From the NCBI GenBank assembly GCA_937995755.1, contig CALKJD010000020.1, positions 1 through 38,204 on the forward strand: 38,204 bases of DNA, in the 5' to 3' direction. The DNA comes from an uncultured Saprospiraceae bacterium (GTDB lineage Bacteria > Bacteroidota > Bacteroidia > Chitinophagales > Saprospiraceae). Positions 33,562 through 38,204 of this stretch are shown here, in pieces; the first letter of the stretch is position 1, and each line of letters starts with the position of its first letter. The notes under the pieces were generated by a model, which ran no database searches, had not been told where the DNA came from, and worked only from the letters and a program-made list of their open reading frames with translations. A program made the translations under genes and the position numbers.

Positions 33562-33577
33562 TGTTCCACGTGAAACT
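33562..33577. promoter_or_regulatory. parS site 3 (ParB binding)
   Basis: TGTTCCACGTGAAACT fits TGTTNCACGTGAAACA at every base but the last. It sits 51 bases upstream of the T9SS gene start, so ParB binding there may affect that promoter. Confidence 0.75.
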
Positions 33578-33783
33578 TATAATCATATCACATATATATT
33601 CCTGTGATAAAATATTATGATTAGAATAATATATGATGTTTGAATAATCATAAGAATCAAATAGATAGGTTGCAAGGTAAGGCCTAGCTTAAGCTGATGA
33701 ATCACCTAAAAGGGTGAATTATACATGTAGAATTATAATTCATGATCTTAAAAATGAGAGAGCGTATTGATATATAACGCAAA
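33578..33783. other. Intergenic remainder between parS 3 and the htpG terminator
   Basis: About 200 AT-rich bases without an ORF. No exact -7 element is seen for the T9SS gene. Confidence 0.4.
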
Positions 33784-33808
33784 AAGCCCCAGCAATTTGC
33801 TGAGGCTT
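33784..33808 (-). terminator. Terminator of htpG
   Basis: AAGCC-C-CAGC (33784-33793) pairs with GCTG-A-GGCTT (33799-33808) with one mismatch and a five-base loop. The minus-strand tail is TTTTTGCG. It lies 29 bases past the htpG stop. Confidence 0.75.
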
Positions 33809-33836
33809 CTTTATAGTATTATAGTAGTTCTACATT

Positions 33837-35708
33837 TTACTTCATAAACTCTATACTATCTTCGATAAAGCTAGACAGTTCTTCACCCTTCAACATATTT
33901 TGATTGAGCATAGCCAGACTATGTAAATAATTTGCAAATCTATCTTTCTTCTCACCTGCTTTCATCTTAAGTAGTTTACCAGAAATAAGATCATGATTTG
34001 TATTAATTACCACATTATGGCTATCTGGTAACATTCCCATATCCATTCCTTGCATTGCTTGCATCTCTTTCATACGACGCATAAACTCAGGACGAGTAAT
34101 AGTAACAGGATGATCTTGTGGAGATAAAGCTTTCATTTCTATTTGACCACCTTTAAGATCTCCTAAAGCTTCAGTAAATAAAGTCTTGATCTTTTCTTGC
34201 TCCTTTTCAGATAATACAGACTCTTTCTTTTCATCTTTCTGTATAAGATTATCTGGAGTATCACTATCTACTCTTACAAAGGTAACACCATCAGCTTTAT
34301 GTTCTAGATGTTGCATATAGTGATTATCAATCACAGTATCCATCTCTAATACATTGTAACCATAGTTCTTACATGATTGTATGTAAGAGTGTTGTTCTTT
34401 CTTATTATTAGAGTAGATCATGATAACTTTACCATGCTTATCAGTCTGATTATCTTTAATAGATTCTTTATATTCCTCTATAGTATAATGCTTTCCTTCT
34501 ATATCTTTTAAAAGAGCAAACTTATTGATTGCCTTGTCGTTGAATTTCTCTTCGGTAAGCATACCATATTTAACGAACGTTCCTATTTCTCCCCATTTAG
34601 CTTCATAGTTCTCTCTATCCTTTTTAAATAGACTAGCTAACTTATCTGCTACTTTTTTAGTAATATAAGAAGTTATCTTCTTCACATTTGCATCAGCCTG
34701 TAAATATGATCTAGATACATTTAATGGAATATCTGGAGAATCTATTACACCATGTAATAACATTAAGAATTCAGGTACAATGTTTTGAACATCATCTGTG
34801 ACATACACTTGATTACTATATAAGTGTATTTTATTCTTTTGAACTTCCATGCTATTATTGAGCTTAGGGAAGTATAACACACCAGTAAGATTAAATGGGA
34901 AATCTATATTAAGATGTATCCAGAATAATGGTGGTTGACTAAGAGGGTAGAGCTCTTTGTATAATGCAGTATAGTCTTCATCCTTTAGTTTAGCTGGCTT
35001 CTTCTTCCACGCTGGTGTTGGGTTGTTTACGATATTTGCTACTTCAGTTTTAATCTCTTTTCGATCTTCACCTTCTCCCTCATAACTGATATTAGTTTTA
35101 GTACCAAACTGAATAGGAATTGGTAAGAACTTACAGTACTTGTCTAGAAGCTCAGAAATTTTACTTTCTTCCAGGTATTCTAATGCGTCGTCACTGATAT
35201 GTAATACGATATCTGTACCTCTATCCTTTTTTGTAGTATTTTCTATATCATATGCTGGATCACCTTCACATGTCCACTTGACAGCTTTTACTGACTTTTT
35301 GTGTGATCGTGTAATTACTTCTACTTTATCAGCTACCATAAATGCTGAGTAGAATCCAAGTCCAAAATGACCTATTATCGCTGCTTCATCTTCATATTTC
35401 TTAAGAAAGTCTTCGGCTGAAGAGAAAGCCACTTCTGTCAGGTATTTGATTACTTCTGACTCTGACATACCGATTCCTCTATCTGAGATAGTTAGAGTTT
35501 TAGCCTCCTTATCCAATTTAATCTGTACTGTAAGGTCTCCTAGCTCTAGGTCTTTATCGCCTTTAGATACAATTGTCTTTATTTTTGTAGTTGCATCCAC
35601 TGCGTTGGACACTAACTCACGTAAAAAGATCTCTTGATCTGAATAGAGAAACTTCTTGATAATTGGAAAGATATTTTCCGCTTGTACTGAGATATTTCCT
35701 TTTGCCAT
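33837..35708 (-). CDS. htpG: HSP90-family chaperone HtpG
   Basis: A 623-residue cytosolic ATP-dependent chaperone. The GHKL ATPase domain shows Glu31 and Asn35 in FLRELVSNAVDA, Asp76 in SDRGIGMS, and GHFGLGFYSAF (113-123). The middle domain includes PPLFWIHLNIDFPFNLTG and the SRSYLQ arginine region. The C-terminal dimerisation domain ends FIEDSIEFMK. There is no MEEVD tail, as expected for bacteria. It is a single gene with its own terminator; no heat-shock operator or exact -7 element was recognised upstream. Confidence 0.97.
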   Translation of the reverse strand: MAKGNISVQAENIFPIIKKFLYSDQEIFLRELVSNAVDATTKIKTIVSKGDKDLELGDLTVQIKLDKEAKTLTISDRGIGMSESEVIKYLTEVAFSSAEDFLKKYEDEAAIIGHFGLGFYSAFMVADKVEVITRSHKKSVKAVKWTCEGDPAYDIENTTKKDRGTDIVLHISDDALEYLEESKISELLDKYCKFLPIPIQFGTKTNISYEGEGEDRKEIKTEVANIVNNPTPAWKKKPAKLKDEDYTALYKELYPLSQPPLFWIHLNIDFPFNLTGVLYFPKLNNSMEVQKNKIHLYSNQVYVTDDVQNIVPEFLMLLHGVIDSPDIPLNVSRSYLQADANVKKITSYITKKVADKLASLFKKDRENYEAKWGEIGTFVKYGMLTEEKFNDKAINKFALLKDIEGKHYTIEEYKESIKDNQTDKHGKVIMIYSNNKKEQHSYIQSCKNYGYNVLEMDTVIDNHYMQHLEHKADGVTFVRVDSDTPDNLIQKDEKKESVLSEKEQEKIKTLFTEALGDLKGGQIEMKALSPQDHPVTITRPEFMRRMKEMQAMQGMDMGMLPDSHNVVINTNHDLISGKLLKMKAGEKKDRFANYLHSLAMLNQNMLKGEELSSFIEDSIEFMK

Positions 35709-35920
35709 TGTATGATTTAGTTTTTGTGTTTTAAATTACATAAAGAGTAAGTCAAATGATATGCCACCACCTTATATGTGTCAATTTGTCATAATATGTG
35801 CTATTTATTCCGTTTTATGTCATAAATTATTGATAATCAGTATATTATAAAATATTTTGTCAGTTCTATCCTGTATGATTCTATTTGGATTAACTTGCGA
35901 AACAGAAGAAATAGAATAAT

Positions 35921-37258
35921 TTGAAAATAAATATAACATATACGGGTCCTAATCCCCAGAGAGTACATTATGTCCTCGGATTTATTCAAGGTCATCCTTA
36001 CATGCCAAGGTACGCGCGATTAGCTATGAATGATTGGACCGATTCTGATATACGCATAGACTATACCCCAAGAGATGTTCCTTTGGAGCCTAATGAATTT
36101 TTTATTCCTGCACAAGAACAGTTTTTTTCTTCAACCAAAAAATCAATGTCTTGGCACGCTAATGAATATACTTTTGCTAAGATAAGTCTATACAGTGTAG
36201 AGCAATTATCTAGTCCAATTGCAACGTTCATTATTGAGAGGAAATTTGGATTTGATATTTTAGAATCTATTTTTTTTCATCTTACAAGACTCGAGGAATA
36301 TTACTGTGATAATTCACTAAAAGATCAATGGGATATGATGGATGAAAAACATCATTTTCTAGTGCGTAATAATTTGCATCGTCAGCCGATCGTTGACAAT
36401 ATAGTAGAAGCTTTTCTTCTAGCTATAGGTCTAGAACCAGAAAACTTTAAATCTGAATTAACCATTACTCATGATATCGATGTACTTAGAAAATTTCCAT
36501 CTACTCAGACTAGCATACGATCTATATTGGGAGATTTGAAAAGAAATAAATCGCTCAAAAGTCTATCAAAAATATATTCGCTTTATAAAGATACTCAAGC
36601 TGGAATCATCAAAGATCCATACGATACTTTTGACGAACTATTTGTAAATAGTAAGCATAGAAAAATTGTTTATTTCATGGCCGGAGGTACGAGTGATAAT
36701 GATAATAAATATGAAATTAATACAGAACTTTTCAAATCTATTTCTGACTTAGCAAAGTCACGTAATTACCAGATAGGTCTACATCCAAGTTATAATAGTT
36801 ATGATGACTATGTAATGATTACCGAAGAGAGAAATAAATTGCAAGAGGTAATTGGTTCTAAAGTTAGAACTAGTCGTCAACATTTTTTACGCTTTGCATT
36901 TGACGAAACGATTACAGCATTAAGTGATAGCGGAATATATGAAGATAGCACTTTAGGTTATCAGCATCGAATAGGATATAGATGTGGTACTGCTTTTACT
37001 TATTTATTATATGATCTAAGGAGAGATAGAAATAGTAGAGTATCCGAAACACCAATGATCATAATGGATGGTGCTTTATTAGATGAGTGTAATCATGATA
37101 TTCATCGAGCGAACTATTTACTAAGTGAGTTTATCAATAACTATTCTCAGAACTCTCACCTGACCATAAATTTTCATAATACGATTTTTGATCCTTCTAG
37201 ATATAATACAGAGTCCATGTGGAAAATGTATCATTCTATAATTGAAAAGTATAACTGA
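35921..37258 (+). CDS. Polysaccharide deacetylase-like protein (Bacteroidota type)
   Basis: A 445-residue protein starting at a TTG. The next ATG (codon 28) would cut into the conserved start ITYTGPNPQRVHYVLGFI. Residues 1-175 are an accessory N-terminal domain of the kind called DUF7033. The rest is an NodB-like barrel: THDIDV (183-188) supplies the Asp/Asp of the metal site, GLHPSYNS (286-293) a conserved loop, and RQHFLRF (319-325) the family's late motif. Similar genes lie in O-antigen or capsule clusters. The next gene, a glycosyltransferase, starts in its stop codon, so both are co-translated. The substrate glycan is unknown. Confidence 0.8.
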   Translation: MKINITYTGPNPQRVHYVLGFIQGHPYMPRYARLAMNDWTDSDIRIDYTPRDVPLEPNEFFIPAQEQFFSSTKKSMSWHANEYTFAKISLYSVEQLSSPIATFIIERKFGFDILESIFFHLTRLEEYYCDNSLKDQWDMMDEKHHFLVRNNLHRQPIVDNIVEAFLLAIGLEPENFKSELTITHDIDVLRKFPSTQTSIRSILGDLKRNKSLKSLSKIYSLYKDTQAGIIKDPYDTFDELFVNSKHRKIVYFMAGGTSDNDNKYEINTELFKSISDLAKSRNYQIGLHPSYNSYDDYVMITEERNKLQEVIGSKVRTSRQHFLRFAFDETITALSDSGIYEDSTLGYQHRIGYRCGTAFTYLLYDLRRDRNSRVSETPMIIMDGALLDECNHDIHRANYLLSEFINNYSQNSHLTINFHNTIFDPSRYNTESMWKMYHSIIEKYN

Positions 37259-38204
37259 TGAAATTTTTAATAATATCAGATATCTTTTCTTTAGAGAGTT
37301 GGTTGATTGATGGAAAGGATCCGGAGATCATGCCAGCAGTTTATGAATTTTATAATTACTTAGGTAATCATAGTGAGCATTATTTCGATGCCGTAATTGC
37401 ACATCCAAGTATTAATAAGATTGTAGAATTTCCTAATGGTAGTAAAATACATATTCGCAGATTGAATGTGCCATTTCATTATATTAGAAAATTTCGATCT
37501 ATGGAGTTTCTAAAAAAAGAAGCAGAAAAATTAATTCATAAAGGAAATAATTATACGCATATATATGGAATGACTATTTATGCAAATGTGGCTCAAACAA
37601 TAGGGATGAAATATAATATTCCTTCTGTCGGTAGATTGTTTGGTTCATTAATATGGGATGTATTGCAAAAAGGTAATTTATTAAAAGCGAGAACTAGATT
37701 TCATTATCAATTAAAAGAAATAAAAAATCCTTGTGATGTTACAATATGTACTGAAGATGGTACAGAGTTCGATAAAGCAATCAACAATTTTAGTCCTGAT
37801 GCAGAAGTGCATATGTTGTATAATGGAATCAATAAAAAATTAAGAAATAATCTTCTTGCTATTCCTGCAATTGATTGTATAGAGAGTTCAAAGATAATAC
37901 GTTTCTGTTATATTGCCAGATTGACTTATTGGAAAAGACAGGATTTAGCTTTAGATATAATACACAAATTGAAAGAGAAAGGACTTAATGTATCATTAGA
38001 TATTTACGGAAAAGGTGAAATAGAAAAAAATTTAATATCTAAAATAAAAAAATTAGATCTCATAAATGAAGTTAAGATAATGGGTTCTATTCCACATTCT
38101 AAAATGTCTACTGTTTTATCACAATATCATGTTGCTATGTTTCTCTATGATGCTTCTAACTTGGGGAATGCCATGTGGGAAGCCGCATTATCTGGAAGGT
38201 TGAT
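37258..38204 (+). CDS. GT4-family glycosyltransferase, 3' part missing
   Basis: Its ATG (37258-37260) shares one base with the deacetylase stop (TGATG). The 315 codons present run off the right edge. The N-terminal Rossmann half begins KFLIISDIFSLESWLIDGKD. The C-terminal half begins IIRFCYIARLTYWKRQDLAL, followed by LDIYGKGEIEKNL and VKIMGSIPHSKM. The sequence ends in NLGNAMWEAALSGRL, which is the E-x(n)-E region that binds the nucleotide sugar in GT-B retaining enzymes. It transfers a sugar during surface polysaccharide assembly. More cluster genes may follow outside the window. Confidence 0.85.
   Translation, partial: MKFLIISDIFSLESWLIDGKDPEIMPAVYEFYNYLGNHSEHYFDAVIAHPSINKIVEFPNGSKIHIRRLNVPFHYIRKFRSMEFLKKEAEKLIHKGNNYTHIYGMTIYANVAQTIGMKYNIPSVGRLFGSLIWDVLQKGNLLKARTRFHYQLKEIKNPCDVTICTEDGTEFDKAINNFSPDAEVHMLYNGINKKLRNNLLAIPAIDCIESSKIIRFCYIARLTYWKRQDLALDIIHKLKEKGLNVSLDIYGKGEIEKNLISKIKKLDLINEVKIMGSIPHSKMSTVLSQYHVAMFLYDASNLGNAMWEAALSGRL

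Overview
The window reads as an AT-rich chromosomal segment of a member of the Bacteroidota. The evidence is a type IX secretion C-terminal sorting domain (31487-33511), repeated -7 elements of the Bacteroidota type (TAnnTTTG) just upstream of many genes, little sign of Shine-Dalgarno use, and families typical of the phylum: a DUF4230 protein, an ECF sigma factor with a HEAT-repeat partner and DUF4097-type surface proteins, and a Bacteroidota-style polysaccharide deacetylase. An Isc rather than Suf cluster, a T9SS cargo and a methylmalonyl-CoA mutase remnant would fit a Saprospiria-like lineage, but that rank is a guess. I see no rRNA, tRNA, CRISPR array, insertion sequence or prophage; it looks like ordinary chromosome.

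Layout. 1-1908 (minus): Fe-S assembly operon iscS-iscU-iscA, running off the left edge. 2154-3095 (plus): a very short methylmalonyl-CoA mutase-like protein. 3422-5917 (minus): bifunctional class A PBP. 6389-7649 (plus): DUF4230 protein and a small exported alpha/beta hydrolase. 7718-9817 (minus): PpiD-like chaperone/isomerase. 10211-12569 (plus): acyl-CoA dehydrogenase and an intramembrane M50-CBS protease. 12583-14879 (minus): inositol monophosphatase, Nfu scaffold, YebC. About 15052-15150 (minus): candidate small RNA with its own -7 element and a strong terminator. 15307-19176 (plus): a sphingomyelin-synthase-like PAP2 enzyme, then a four-gene ECF sigma / HEAT anti-sigma / two exported DUF4097-like proteins operon. 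19269-23897 (minus): M1 peptidase, homoserine kinase, methyltransferase. 24078-25430 (plus): MscS channel. 25452-28924 (minus): DeoD, a GT39-like membrane protein, MazG-like pyrophosphohydrolase and Dtd. 29495-31409 (plus): heme A synthase and an alpha/beta hydrolase. 31487-35708 (minus): T9SS cargo and HtpG. 35921-38204 (plus): polysaccharide deacetylase translationally coupled to a GT4 glycosyltransferase cut by the right edge.

The most striking non-coding signal is three parS-type ParB sites (31408-31423, 31467-31482, 33562-33577) bracketing the T9SS gene. One matches the 16-bp consensus exactly. This suggests the segment lies in the centromere region near the replication origin. The other items worth testing are the candidate small RNA, the His-rich DUF4097/sigma operon, the bacterial sphingomyelin-synthase-like protein and the stripped-down mutase homologue.
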